Shown here one piece after another: positions 17,939 to 26,499 of a stretch of DNA of 64,000 bases. This DNA comes from Azophilus sp963663395 (lineage in GTDB: Bacteria; Pseudomonadota; Gammaproteobacteria; Pseudomonadales; Azotimanducaceae), in contig OY760226.1 in assembly GCA_963663395.1 (NCBI GenBank), forward strand, positions 2,542,001 through 2,606,000. The letters are read 5' to 3'. The stretch's first letter is position 1, and each line of letters opens with the position of its first letter. Made by a program: the position numbers and the translations under genes. Under the pieces are notes generated by a model, which made no database searches, was not told the origin of the DNA, and worked only from the letters and a program-made list of their open reading frames with translations.

Positions 17939-19012
17939 ATGAAGTACAAGGAACGGCTTCGCAGCGTGAAAGACTATATCGGTCTGCCACTTTGCTATAA
18001 CCATTGGTATGTCGCAGGCACGGTCGAAGAATTCGGCCAGCAACCGGTCGCGAAGACTCTGTTGGAACGTTCAGTCGTCTTCTATCGCACGGAGGCCGGT
18101 GACCTGGTTGCCATGCAGAACCGTTGCTTGCATCGCTCGTTCCCCCTGTCTAATGCACTTCGTGAAGGAGACAACCTTGTCTGTCGTTACCATGGCATTC
18201 GGTATGCGCCGGACGGCAGCATAGTCAGAGTGCCCTGCCAGGATCAGCTACCGAACCGCAAGCTGCACGTATACCCCGTGAAGGAAGTGGGTCCGTTTGC
18301 ATTCATCTGGATGGGAAATCCAGATCAGCCTGATTGGGAAAAATTTCCGGAATTGCCGTTCCTGATAGACCCCAAATACCGAACGGTGCATGAAGCAACT
18401 CCCTATGCTGGTAGCTATCTGCTGATGCAGGAGAACCTGAACGATCTAACACACTTCGCGTACTTGCACAGAGACAGCTTCGGTATCGGCGATTATTTCT
18501 TCGACTTCCCAACGACCGTCGAAAAGACCGAACAGGGTGTCTACTGCAATCGCATCGACACCGACCCTGCCCGCGCCCTTGCCGCGCTGCCCGCCGATGC
18601 AAAAGAAAGAGCCAAGGGAAAACCTGTTGAGCGGCACGACGGAGGCTATGCAATGTCGCCCGGTGTTTTTCGCGGCTATGCACCAATTTATGTGGGCGCG
18701 GAGGATGATCCTGATAGAGAAGTCTACAACCAGTACATCATGCACTATCTGACTCCTGAAACGAGCACGACGTCGCACTACTACTGGTCGATAACCAACG
18801 ACTTCAACATTGAAGACGACGAGTATTACGCGTTCACCAAAGCGGGCGCGTCGATTGGTTTCGCTGAGGACAAATGGGCATCCGAAGAGATGCAACGACT
18901 CCTGGACAATGACCACATCGACTACAAGGAAATGGTCATCGCAGGTGATCAAGCCGGCATGCTGTTTCGAGGTGTCATGCTGGATTGGGTGCTTGAAGAA
19001 TACGCGGACTGA
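17939..19012 (+). CDS. Rieske non-heme iron oxygenase, oxygenase subunit (VanA/PobA-like)
   Basis: A 357-residue oxygenase. The Rieske [2Fe-2S] ligands are Cys63, His65, Cys82 and His85 (CLHRS...CRYHG). The mononuclear iron facial triad is in NLNDLTHFAYLH (His172, His177), with Asp169 as the likely electron-bridge residue. Size and the NDLTH motif match the monocomponent-alpha group that hydroxylates or O-demethylates aromatics and other ring compounds. ATG 17939 follows a perfect AAGGAGG. The paralogue at 19071 follows 58 bp later. No reductase or ferredoxin gene is adjacent, so electrons must come from elsewhere. Substrate unknown. Confidence 0.9.
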   Translation: MKYKERLRSVKDYIGLPLCYNHWYVAGTVEEFGQQPVAKTLLERSVVFYRTEAGDLVAMQNRCLHRSFPLSNALREGDNLVCRYHGIRYAPDGSIVRVPCQDQLPNRKLHVYPVKEVGPFAFIWMGNPDQPDWEKFPELPFLIDPKYRTVHEATPYAGSYLLMQENLNDLTHFAYLHRDSFGIGDYFFDFPTTVEKTEQGVYCNRIDTDPARALAALPADAKERAKGKPVERHDGGYAMSPGVFRGYAPIYVGAEDDPDREVYNQYIMHYLTPETSTTSHYYWSITNDFNIEDDEYYAFTKAGASIGFAEDKWASEEMQRLLDNDHIDYKEMVIAGDQAGMLFRGVMLDWVLEEYAD

Positions 19013-19070
19013 AGAAGCTTGAACGCGCTGACAATCGTTTAATGGAACCCAAAAGGCGACTCGAATCATC

Positions 19071-20174
19071 ATGAACAATTTGAACAGTGTTATCCGTGAT
19101 ACTCAAAACTACATCAGCTTGCCATTGCTTCATGAGCATTGGTACGTGGCAGGGCTCAGCGAAGAGTTTGGCAGAGATCCCATGGCGCGAACCCTGCTTG
19201 AAAAGTCCATTGTCTTCTATCGCACCGAGGCGGGTGAATTGGTAGCTTTGCAAAACCGTTGCCTGCACCGCTCCTATCCACTCTCCGAAAGCAAACTGAG
19301 TGGCGACAATATCGTCTGCGGTTACCACGGCATTGAGTATTCACCACAGGGGGAGATAAAGAGTGTTCCCTGTCAGACTCAATGCCCCAAGGGAAAGTTG
19401 AGAAAGTATCCCGCCAAAGAGCTGGGTCCTTTCGTGTTCATATGGATGGGCAATCCCGACAATGCAGATGAAAGCAAATTGCCCGATCTACCCTATCTGG
19501 AGAATACCGAGTACTTTTCCATTCACGACGCCAAATACATAGAAGGCAACTACCTTCTGATGCAAGACAACCTCAACGATCTGACTCACTTTATCTTCAT
19601 TCATGCCAACACCTTCGGCGCAGCGGAAAATTCGATAGACGAGACCTTTCTGGAACACCCTGTTGAATACGAAGAACGCAATGGCGTCACAGGTTGCTAT
19701 CGCATCATCGACAATACTGATCTCGTACAACATGATTTGTCACCGGACCAAAGAGCCGTGGTGGGTGATCGCAAGCTACGCAACCGGAACGGAGGTGTCA
19801 GCCACGCACCGGGCGTTTGGCTGGGAGAGAACTTCGTGTACGTAGATAACCCGGCGCCTGGACATCCGGAATGCTACAGGTCGTACATCAATCATTTCGT
19901 GACGCCGGAAAAGCACGACACCTGCCACTATTGGTATTCCATAACGAGTGACTTCATGAAGCCAGACCCGGAATTCGCTGCAGCCTCGAATCAGTTCGTC
20001 GGCGCAGCATTCGAAGAAGATGTCGTTGCTGTCAATCACATGCAGAAACTGCTCGCCGGTGACAGATCTGAACACAAGGAAATAAGCATCAATGGCGATA
20101 GATCAGCCGTGCTGTTCCGCCGGAAAATATTGGATTGGGTGCTGGAAGAATATCCCGAACTTGCGGAGTCATAA
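19071..20174 (+). CDS. Rieske non-heme iron oxygenase, second paralogue
   Basis: A 367-residue paralogue of the preceding gene. Rieske ligands: Cys64, His66, Cys83, His86. Mononuclear site: NLNDLTHFIFIH with Asp170, His173 and His178. It shares the opening HEHWYVAG/EEFG and closing LDWVLEEYP regions with its neighbour, but the C-terminal substrate-binding half differs clearly. The two could therefore act on successive intermediates or form a mixed trimer (inference). It is probably transcribed with the first Rieske gene from the operator block at 17775-17867. Confidence 0.9.
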   Translation: MNNLNSVIRDTQNYISLPLLHEHWYVAGLSEEFGRDPMARTLLEKSIVFYRTEAGELVALQNRCLHRSYPLSESKLSGDNIVCGYHGIEYSPQGEIKSVPCQTQCPKGKLRKYPAKELGPFVFIWMGNPDNADESKLPDLPYLENTEYFSIHDAKYIEGNYLLMQDNLNDLTHFIFIHANTFGAAENSIDETFLEHPVEYEERNGVTGCYRIIDNTDLVQHDLSPDQRAVVGDRKLRNRNGGVSHAPGVWLGENFVYVDNPAPGHPECYRSYINHFVTPEKHDTCHYWYSITSDFMKPDPEFAAASNQFVGAAFEEDVVAVNHMQKLLAGDRSEHKEISINGDRSAVLFRRKILDWVLEEYPELAES

Positions 20175-20363
20175 CGGCGTTTCCCATGAAAGAACGACTG
20201 ACGAGTTACTGCGGCTTGTTCTTCGGTCAATGTCCGGCGTAGAGGCTCTGTCATGTGAGCCCTTGCGAGTGTGGACATCAGCAATCCGATTGGACGGTTC
20301 AAGGGTGCGGATTCGTTTGTATTGTCGAGCGTTCGGAAAGCTGATTGGAACGAGGGGATCGTG

Positions 20364-20456
20364 CATAGATCATCGAGAGGTTGTTGACAGTGCACGATGG
20401 ATGCATGAAACTAATATGACAGATTGTCATACATATTGGCATGGCTGGAGAAACAG
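20364..20456 (+). promoter_or_regulatory. operator/promoter block, copy 2 (before the GntR gene)
   Basis: This is the reference copy of the repeated control block. TTGACA is at 20384-20389, and 20415-20431 is a perfect 17-bp palindrome, TATGACA-gat-TGTCATA. The nested TTGTCATACA also fits the loose TNGTnnnACNA half-pattern known for FCD-type GntR operators, missing only the final A. The ribosome site GGAG of the GntR gene forms its right end, which suggests autoregulation. The first 60 bp of conserved sequence recur inverted at 24594-24653. Confidence 0.75.
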
Positions 20457-21215
20457 TTGCCCGACAAACAATTCAAATCCCTGAAAAGAGCCCCCGCCTA
20501 CATTCTTGCCGAAGAGGCGATTCGCGGCATGATTCTGGACGGCACCCTGGGGCCCGGTGTCCTGCTGCCTGGCGAGCATGACCTGGCTGATCAATTGGGC
20601 ATTACGCGACCCACTGTTCGTGAAGCGATAAGGAGGCTCGAGACCAGCGGACTGGTGGAACGTGGACACCGGCGACGCATGCAGGTCGCTGCACCTTCCA
20701 GCGAAGTGTCCAGTTCCGCCATTCGCAATGCCATCGTGCTGCATGGTGTGACCTACCGAGAGCTTTGGGAAGTCAGCACGGCGCTGGAACCAGCCGCCGC
20801 AAGACTGGCCGCGGAAAGGGCGGACGAATCCATCCTGGCGCAGCTGGAAGAGAACCTGGAGCGAACCCGAGCCTGCATCGACAACCCGAAGGAACTGGTT
20901 CAGGCCGACATGGAGTTTCATGAACTGGTTGCCCTGGCATCGGGGAACCATGCACTACAGCTTGCAAGGGAACCGCTGGGTGAATTCCTCTCTGCCGCCT
21001 ACGGTGTCGTAACCAAGAAACTGGGGCCGGGTAGGCGCCTGCTTCAGGCTCACGAAACAATTTTTGAAGCCATCAAGAACAGAGACCCTGCTACGGCTGA
21101 GGAATGGATGGCGAAACACTATCGTGACTTTCTACGCGGTTGCGAAGTTGCAGGCATCGATGTTGACGACACGGTCAGTAAAGTTAACAAGAGGTGGAAG
21201 ATTGAAAGCAGGTGA
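20457..21215 (+). CDS. GntR-family transcriptional regulator (FadR/FCD subfamily)
   Basis: A 252-residue regulator. The N-terminal winged helix-turn-helix is EHDLADQLGITRPTVREAIR with RRLETSGLVERG (residues about 38-80). The C-terminal FCD domain contains the typical metal/ligand positions in DMEFHELVALASGNH, HETIFEAI and AKHYRDFL. FCD regulators usually repress catabolic genes until a carboxylic acid binds. TTG 20457 is preferred because it follows GGAG by six bases; the earlier TTG at 20424 lies inside the palindromic operator. It likely controls all three operator copies in the window. Confidence 0.92.
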   Translation: MPDKQFKSLKRAPAYILAEEAIRGMILDGTLGPGVLLPGEHDLADQLGITRPTVREAIRRLETSGLVERGHRRRMQVAAPSSEVSSSAIRNAIVLHGVTYRELWEVSTALEPAAARLAAERADESILAQLEENLERTRACIDNPKELVQADMEFHELVALASGNHALQLAREPLGEFLSAAYGVVTKKLGPGRRLLQAHETIFEAIKNRDPATAEEWMAKHYRDFLRGCEVAGIDVDDTVSKVNKRWKIESR

Positions 21216-21297
21216 ACCAACTTTCATCTCCAAGCAGCAGGTTGTCGGGGATTGCTTCAATTGAAGCCCGGCTGACGCAAACAATTGCGCGAGACGA

Positions 21298-22131
21298 ATG
21301 ACCATGAAAATAGAAAACCACGTGCTGAACGAGCTTCACGCGTTTCGATACACGGGCGATGATCTGAAGTATGCACTCGTCATTTCTCACGGACTGGGCG
21401 GTCACGGCGGTATTTACGATCGCTTCGCCGAGCACCATGCACCGAAGGGCGTCGATATCTGGAGCTACGACGCGCCGGGTCATGGCCGGTCTACAACCAA
21501 CAGGCCCAAGGGTCAGTGGCAGATGTCCGAGTGGGCCCAGGCGTCCCGCGATTTTGCGGAGCACGTCAACAAAATGACCGGCCTGCCGGTCTTCACGCTG
21601 GGTTCCAGCCTTGGCGTCGGGGCTGCAATTGCCGCCATCGACTCAGATCATGTGACCGGCGCCATCCTCATGGGCTCAGGTACCGTGCCAGGCAGTGCAG
21701 CCATTGACATGGCTGCAGGCCCCTGGCGCAGTGACGAGTTCAAGCAGATTATCGCAATGCTGGGACGTGGCGCGCAGCTGCACATTCCCTCCTTCTTCAA
21801 CTTCGATGAAGATTACGGCTACAGCGGCGCCCAGAAGCAGAAAGAGCTCGACCCTTACAACACCTGGTCCTATGACCTGGAATCCATGGCTTCGATTTTC
21901 CAGTACATCCCACCGGTTCTGCCCGCGGACAACACCAAGCCCGTGCTCTACACGGCAGGAGAACACGACCCGCATTTCTCACCCGAGATGCTGGACGCCA
22001 TGGCGTCGAATATCGGTGGCCCGGTGAAGAAGGTGCTTTTCGAAGGCGCACATCACCAGTTGATGCTGTTCGCAACGGAAACCTTTTCCGAGGCAGTACA
22101 CGAGTTCTGCCTTGACGTCATACAAGACTAA
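21298..22131 (+). CDS. alpha/beta hydrolase (lysophospholipase/monoglyceride-lipase-like)
   Basis: A 277-residue serine hydrolase. The oxyanion region is VISHGLGGHGGIYDRF, the nucleophile elbow is TLGSSLGVGA (Ser about 103), the acid lies near EHDPHFS and the His in EGAHHQLML. The GxSxG and HG patterns resemble monoacylglycerol lipases and carbon-ester hydrolases more than meta-cleavage C-C hydrolases, but a C-C hydrolase role cannot be excluded in this catabolic setting. ATG 21298 or 21304 is possible. Probably co-transcribed with the GntR gene. Confidence 0.85.
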   Translation: MTMKIENHVLNELHAFRYTGDDLKYALVISHGLGGHGGIYDRFAEHHAPKGVDIWSYDAPGHGRSTTNRPKGQWQMSEWAQASRDFAEHVNKMTGLPVFTLGSSLGVGAAIAAIDSDHVTGAILMGSGTVPGSAAIDMAAGPWRSDEFKQIIAMLGRGAQLHIPSFFNFDEDYGYSGAQKQKELDPYNTWSYDLESMASIFQYIPPVLPADNTKPVLYTAGEHDPHFSPEMLDAMASNIGGPVKKVLFEGAHHQLMLFATETFSEAVHEFCLDVIQD

Positions 22132-22145
22132 AGGAGATGTTACCG

Positions 22146-22461
22146 ATGACGAAACCAAACGCACTTCACCATCTCGCCATCCTCTGCCGCAGAGAGTCCG
22201 CTTGATGACAAGGGCACCTGGATTGACCCTGAAGTCGTGTCGCTCGCCGGTATCAGCGAGGAAGAACTGAAAAGCTACATGGCACCGGCAGAATACAAGA
22301 ACGACGGCGAGCCGGTCGCCCAACCGGCCTATAACGCGGACGTTCCTCATATGGACTATCCCAGGGAAGCCTATGAAATGCTGTTGCAAACCCCTGACGA
22401 AGTGATCTGGGAAACCGCGAGCGAGACAACCGCACCGAGCCCCAACGGTTACGGCTCATAG
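22146..22461 (+). pseudogene. remnant of a VOC-family (glyoxalase/extradiol dioxygenase fold) gene with an internal deletion
   Basis: A strong ribosome site (AAAGGAGATG) precedes ATG 22146, which reads MTKPNALHHLAI. This is the classic first strand of VOC proteins, with the metal-binding His. The frame then stops after 19 codons. A second frame, open to TAG 22461, encodes an intact-looking C-terminus (PLDDKGTWIDPEVVSLAGIS... ending NGYGS). The central region with the other metal ligands is missing. The simplest reading is a deletion of most of the domain plus a frame change. The residual C-terminal piece could still be translated from GTG 22237 (74 residues), but function is unlikely. Confidence 0.6.
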
Positions 22462-22477
22462 ACAGGACAAGAGCAAA

Positions 22478-23626
22478 TTGGACCTGATCAAACAGGCCGA
22501 ATCGCTCGCTCCTCTTTTTCGTGAAACAGCCCGGGAAGCCGAGGTCGCCCGGCAGCCGCTCGACCATGTCATCGAAGCGATCAGGGAAACCGGTCTCTTT
22601 TCCATGATGGTGCCGAAGAAATACGGTGGTCACGAAGTAGACATAGACACCTTTTTCGATGCCGTATTGACGCTATGCCGCGCTGACGCTTCCATGGGGT
22701 GGATCACCGGCTTTTACATCGAACACAACCTCTGGCTGTTCAACTTTTCGGAAGAAGTCTGCAAGAAGGTGCTGAACGGCAACAACCATGTGCTTGCGCC
22801 CGCGGCAATCAATATCGGCGGCGGCACAGCAACGAAGGTCGATGGCGGCTATGTCCTGAGTGGTCGATGGCAATGGGGCACCGGCATAGTACACAGCACA
22901 TGGGTGCTTGCCGGTGGCCTCATTACGGGCGAAGCCGGCGGGCCCCTGCCAACGATGTTCCTGATGCCGACATCCGAGGTCGAACCCATCGATACCTGGC
23001 ACGTCACCGGCATGTGCGCTACCGGATCATGGGATTTCAAGATCGACGGTGTCTTTGTCCCTGATGATCGTGCGCTGCCCTTTCAACAGATTCTCGACGC
23101 AACTACCGGTATCGCTGACAGATTCTCCGCACCGCTCTACAGCACGCCCCTGATGCCGGTACTTTGTTTTGCTGCCGGTCTGCCGATCCTTGGCGCAGCA
23201 CAGATGGTGCTCGCGCAATTCACGGGTCAGATGCGCGGGAAGATCGAGAAAAACGTACTGCGTAGCGGTACACCCCTGCCGGATGTCAGTGGCCTGCTCG
23301 GCGAAGCGGCACTCAAGATAGAAACGGCAGAACTAGTTTTACGAGACGTCATGGCTGACGTCATGGCGAAGCGTAACCGGGCGACAAATGAAGAACGCAA
23401 CAAATGGCTGTCACGCATGACGTACGCTGTCTATACCTGCAAGGAAGCTGTTCTCGGGATCAGCGAACTCACGGGTGCCAGCGGCGGCTTGCTGAGCAAT
23501 CCCATACAGAGAGCCGTAAGGGATATTTCCATCGCCGCCAATCATATCGTCTTTTCAAAGGCGAACCAGTACGGTGACCTCGGTCGTACCCTGCTCGGGC
23601 AGGATATGGTTCACACGCGAAATTAA
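22478..23626 (+). CDS. acyl-CoA dehydrogenase-like flavin monooxygenase (group D, HsaA-like)
   Basis: A 382-residue ACAD-fold protein without the acyl-CoA dehydrogenase catalytic pattern. It shows VPKKYGGHEVDIDTFFDA, ADASMGWITGFYIEHN and GRWQWGTGIVHSTWVLAG, which are typical of oxygenase components of two-component flavin monooxygenases (HsaA and 4-hydroxyphenylacetate-type C2 proteins). Such enzymes hydroxylate phenols with reduced flavin supplied by a separate reductase, which is not visible here. It starts at TTG 22478, just after the VOC remnant, and ends the GntR operon. The substrate is unknown, presumably an aromatic. Confidence 0.85.
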   Translation: MDLIKQAESLAPLFRETAREAEVARQPLDHVIEAIRETGLFSMMVPKKYGGHEVDIDTFFDAVLTLCRADASMGWITGFYIEHNLWLFNFSEEVCKKVLNGNNHVLAPAAINIGGGTATKVDGGYVLSGRWQWGTGIVHSTWVLAGGLITGEAGGPLPTMFLMPTSEVEPIDTWHVTGMCATGSWDFKIDGVFVPDDRALPFQQILDATTGIADRFSAPLYSTPLMPVLCFAAGLPILGAAQMVLAQFTGQMRGKIEKNVLRSGTPLPDVSGLLGEAALKIETAELVLRDVMADVMAKRNRATNEERNKWLSRMTYAVYTCKEAVLGISELTGASGGLLSNPIQRAVRDISIAANHIVFSKANQYGDLGRTLLGQDMVHTRN

Positions 23627-23722
23627 TGACCATGTAGTCGCTCTGGTTGAGCCGCAGACCAGCTGGCCACTGCATCGTTCGCTGCGTGCTGTGGTTCTCG
23701 TAGGGTTTTACGTACCAGGGTC

Positions 23723-24481
23723 TTAGTCGACCGCGACTTCAACCATGCCCACGCCGCTATAGTCCACCCGCACCCGGTCTCCCGCCGCCAGGGGAAACTG
23801 ACGCACGAATGAGCCCGTCATTATGATGTCACCGGCTTGAATCCCCCGACCGAACTGCTGCAGCTTGCCCGCCAGCCAGATCACCGAATTCAGGGGGTTG
23901 CCAAGCACTGCCGCCCCGGTGCCCTCGGCCACCGTCGCGCCGTTCATCGCGACCCGGCACGCTACCTGATCGAGCTGCATCTCTCCCAAGGGAATGGCAT
24001 CACCCAGCACCACCGTTTTTTGCTGCGCATTGTCCGCCATCGCCACCGCGATCTGGGCGGTCAGGTCGCCACGGGTTTCGATGATCTCCAGGGCCGGATG
24101 CACCCCCGCGACCGCCGCACGCGCCCGGTTCATGGTGACCTCTCCGGCCAACGGCGCCCCCATGCGCACGCAAAGTTCGGACTCGAACCCCGGAACGATC
24201 AACTCCGCTGCCTGTAGCCGGGTGCCACTGGGCACATGTTCCAGGATGCAGCCGAACACCGGTTCGTGAAACCCGAATTGCTCCTGGATCGGCTTCGCGG
24301 TCAGCCCCACCTTCCAGCCGATCTGCCGCTCGCCCTGCGCCACGCGCCGGTCGACGATGGCCAACTGGATCGCATACGCCTCATCGAGACTGAGCGTGTC
24401 GAACCAGGCGGGTGGAAAGTACTCGCCCCGGCCACGTGCCTGCCAGAAGCTTTCCGCCGCCTCAGCCAGATCGAAAGCCAT
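23723..24481 (-). CDS. 2-keto-4-pentenoate hydratase family (MhpD-like)
   Basis: A 252-residue FAH-superfamily enzyme. Features: GWKVGLTAKPIQEQFG, VPGFESELCVRMG (acidic metal ligands), GVHPALEIIETRG and AGDIIMTGSFVRQFP, which match the hydratases that convert 2-hydroxypenta-2,4-dienoate to 4-hydroxy-2-oxopentanoate after meta-cleavage. Vinylpyruvate decarboxylase relatives share the fold. ATG 24481 has a GGGAGG ribosome site. It is divergent from cytochrome b561 and is preceded by operator copy 3, whose TTGACA and TAAAAT elements point towards this gene. The usual aldolase and acetaldehyde dehydrogenase partners are absent. Confidence 0.88.
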   Translation of the reverse strand: MAFDLAEAAESFWQARGRGEYFPPAWFDTLSLDEAYAIQLAIVDRRVAQGERQIGWKVGLTAKPIQEQFGFHEPVFGCILEHVPSGTRLQAAELIVPGFESELCVRMGAPLAGEVTMNRARAAVAGVHPALEIIETRGDLTAQIAVAMADNAQQKTVVLGDAIPLGEMQLDQVACRVAMNGATVAEGTGAAVLGNPLNSVIWLAGKLQQFGRGIQAGDIIMTGSFVRQFPLAAGDRVRVDYSGVGMVEVAVD

Positions 24482-24593
24482 GTTGTTTCCTCCCTTGCTG
24501 TTCTCTCTCTTCGTACCACTCATTCAGCAACATGAAATTTGTGACTCCGCCGGTTCGGGATATTCCTCTGAGCCTATTCCTCCGAACCTATTG

Positions 24594-24653
24594 TGTATGA
24601 CAATTTGACATAAAAATTTTATGCATCCATCATGCGCTGTCAAGCACCTCTCG
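24594..24653 (-). promoter_or_regulatory. operator/promoter block, copy 3 (between the hydratase and cytochrome b561 genes)
   Basis: This is the inverted counterpart of the block at 20374-20433, equal in length (60 bp). On the minus strand, TTGACA (24643-24638), a 16-bp spacer and TAAAAT (24621-24616) form a good sigma-70 promoter for the hydratase gene. The palindrome TATGACA-att-TGACATA (24596-24612) lies just downstream, in a position for repression. On the plus strand, TTGACA at 24605-24610 and CATCAT at 24628-24633 could drive the b561 operon. One operator could thus control both directions. Confidence 0.72.
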
Positions 24654-24746
24654 GTGAACTCTGATCGATCACAACGGGCAACAAACGATGAAGGCCAGTC
24701 GACATGTTGCAGCAGATCAGCGCGTCAGGCTGATAAAGAGGTTCGG

Positions 24747-25304
24747 ATGAGCGAAGAACAAGCAGAAGTCCAAAGCTATGGCAAAGTTTACAAGACGCTT
24801 CACTGGCTGCTGGTAATCAACATTGGGGCAACCCTGATTTTCTCTTTCGGGATGTCCGACCTGCCCGACAGTGAAAAATTGGTTGAATACCCGAATCATG
24901 CGGTCTCGGTGACCACGATTTTCCTGTTGATGGTCATACGAACGGTATGGCGCCTGGCCAATCCGCCGCCGCCGATTCCGATAGCAGACGGATGGCAGAA
25001 GAAGGCCGCGAAGATGGCTCATGTCACACTATACGTGCTGATCTTCGCGCAGATTGGACTCGGCGTGCTGCTGGCATCCACCACGAGCGTGGATTTCCAG
25101 TCGCCGCAGTATGGAATCAACTACACATCGTGGAACCTGGTATCGGATACCTGGCACCCGTGGATACTTCTTGCGCACAAGACCTGCTACTTCCTGCTGT
25201 CAACGCTTGTGGTTGTTCACATCCTGGCAGCCCTCAAACATCATTTCGTCGATGGCGATGATGTGCTCAAGCGCATGCTGCCCTTTGCGAAACTGAACAA
25301 GTGA
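24747..25304 (+). CDS. cytochrome b561 family membrane protein
   Basis: A 185-residue protein with four membrane helices. Candidate heme-binding histidines sit in KTLHWLLV (helix 1), YPNHAVSV (helix 2), LLAHKTCYF (helix 3) and VVHILAALKHH (helix 4), as in bacterial CybB-type di-heme cytochromes. Such proteins pass electrons between quinol and other carriers; SodB-type members oxidise superoxide. It opens the operon that continues with Fe-ADH, acyl-CoA synthetase, SDR and kinase, under operator copy 3. Its link to a catabolic regulon suggests a role in electron supply, perhaps to the Rieske enzymes (speculative). Confidence 0.88.
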   Translation: MSEEQAEVQSYGKVYKTLHWLLVINIGATLIFSFGMSDLPDSEKLVEYPNHAVSVTTIFLLMVIRTVWRLANPPPPIPIADGWQKKAAKMAHVTLYVLIFAQIGLGVLLASTTSVDFQSPQYGINYTSWNLVSDTWHPWILLAHKTCYFLLSTLVVVHILAALKHHFVDGDDVLKRMLPFAKLNK

Positions 25305-25326
25305 TGCGAACCGGGCTGACGCCAGC

Positions 25327-26493
25327 ATGAAATATTTACGATACGACTACCTGAGACTCGACCGGACGACCATGGGCGTGCCGCTCGTACAGGCCGTGCG
25401 CGAAGAAGTCGATCGCCGTAACGTGAAGCGCGTGCTGATGGTGATTTCCGGGACGCTCAACCGGGAAACCGGCATTGCCGGGGAAGTCAGCCACCGCCTG
25501 GGTGATCGTTTTGCGGGGTGTTACGACGGCACTGTGACGCATGTGCCCCGGCAGTCTGTGATAGCGCTTGCCAATGCCGTTCGAGAATCCGGTGCTGACC
25601 TGGTGCTGACCGTGGGTGGCGGCACCTGTCTCGATTCGGTGAAGATGGCCCTGCTGTGCCTCGCCGAAGACATCACCAGTGCCGATCGACTGGAGGACTT
25701 TGCCATCCGTGTGACTGATGCCGGTGAGCGGGAGACTCCTTTTGTCAGACCGCCGCCCATTCGCCAGATTGCGGCACCCACAACCTTGTCGGGTGCGGAG
25801 TTCAGTGATCTTGCGGGCTGTGTCGATACCGAGACCCAGGTCAAGCAACTCTTTTCGGGTGCCGAGATTGGTCCGGCTGCGGTCATTCTCGATCCCGCGA
25901 TCACGGTCCACACACCGGAAGACCTCTGGCTTTCGACTGGCGTCCGAGCGCTGGACCATGCCGTCGAGACACTCTGCTCTTCGGAGCCCATGGCGATTGC
26001 CGATGCTGGCGCCCTGCACGCCATACGACTGCTGGGTGACTCGTTGCAGGTCAATAAAGCGGATCCGGGCAATCTTGAAAAACGACTGGATAGCCAGGTC
26101 GCCATTGCGCTCGCCTGTGCCGGCTTGAACCGGGTGCCCTATGGCGCAAGCCACGGTATCGGTCACCAGTTGGGTGCAGTGGCTGGCGTGCCTCATGGTT
26201 ACACCAGTTGCATCCTGCTGCCCCATGTCATGGCCTATAACCACGAGGCTACCGCAGAAAAACAACAATGGATCAGTGCGGCGCTGGGGCGACCTGCGGC
26301 TCGTGCCAGCGATTTGATCGCAGAACTCATCGGCCACCTCGGCATGCCGACAAGACTGAGGGATGCGGGCGTCACCCATGATCACTTTCAGGCTATTGCT
26401 GAAGGCAGCCTGCTGAACGCCTGGGTCAGGGCAAATCCCGAGCCCATCGACACCGTCGAACAGGTCGTCGAAATTCTCGAAGCAGCGTTCTAG
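25327..26493 (+). CDS. iron-containing alcohol dehydrogenase / maleylacetate reductase family
   Basis: A 388-residue group III dehydrogenase. The NAD-binding GGGTCLDSVK motif lies near residue 98. The metal-site region reads GVRALDHAVETLCS and later GASHGIGHQLGAVAGVPHGYT...LPHVMAYN, with the histidines of the Fe-ADH fold. GVRALDHAVE is the form seen in maleylacetate reductases, which often lack iron and reduce 2-chloro or maleylacetate to 3-oxoadipate. A 4-hydroxyacid dehydrogenase is equally possible here. It starts 22 bp after the b561 gene and ends 6 bp before the acyl-CoA synthetase gene. Confidence 0.85.
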   Translation: MKYLRYDYLRLDRTTMGVPLVQAVREEVDRRNVKRVLMVISGTLNRETGIAGEVSHRLGDRFAGCYDGTVTHVPRQSVIALANAVRESGADLVLTVGGGTCLDSVKMALLCLAEDITSADRLEDFAIRVTDAGERETPFVRPPPIRQIAAPTTLSGAEFSDLAGCVDTETQVKQLFSGAEIGPAAVILDPAITVHTPEDLWLSTGVRALDHAVETLCSSEPMAIADAGALHAIRLLGDSLQVNKADPGNLEKRLDSQVAIALACAGLNRVPYGASHGIGHQLGAVAGVPHGYTSCILLPHVMAYNHEATAEKQQWISAALGRPAARASDLIAELIGHLGMPTRLRDAGVTHDHFQAIAEGSLLNAWVRANPEPIDTVEQVVEILEAAF

Positions 26494-26499
26494 AACAAC

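Noticed and set aside
20424..20456. TTG 20424 as the GntR start.
   Set aside because: It lies inside the palindromic operator and lacks a ribosome site; TTG 20457 has GGAG at the right distance.
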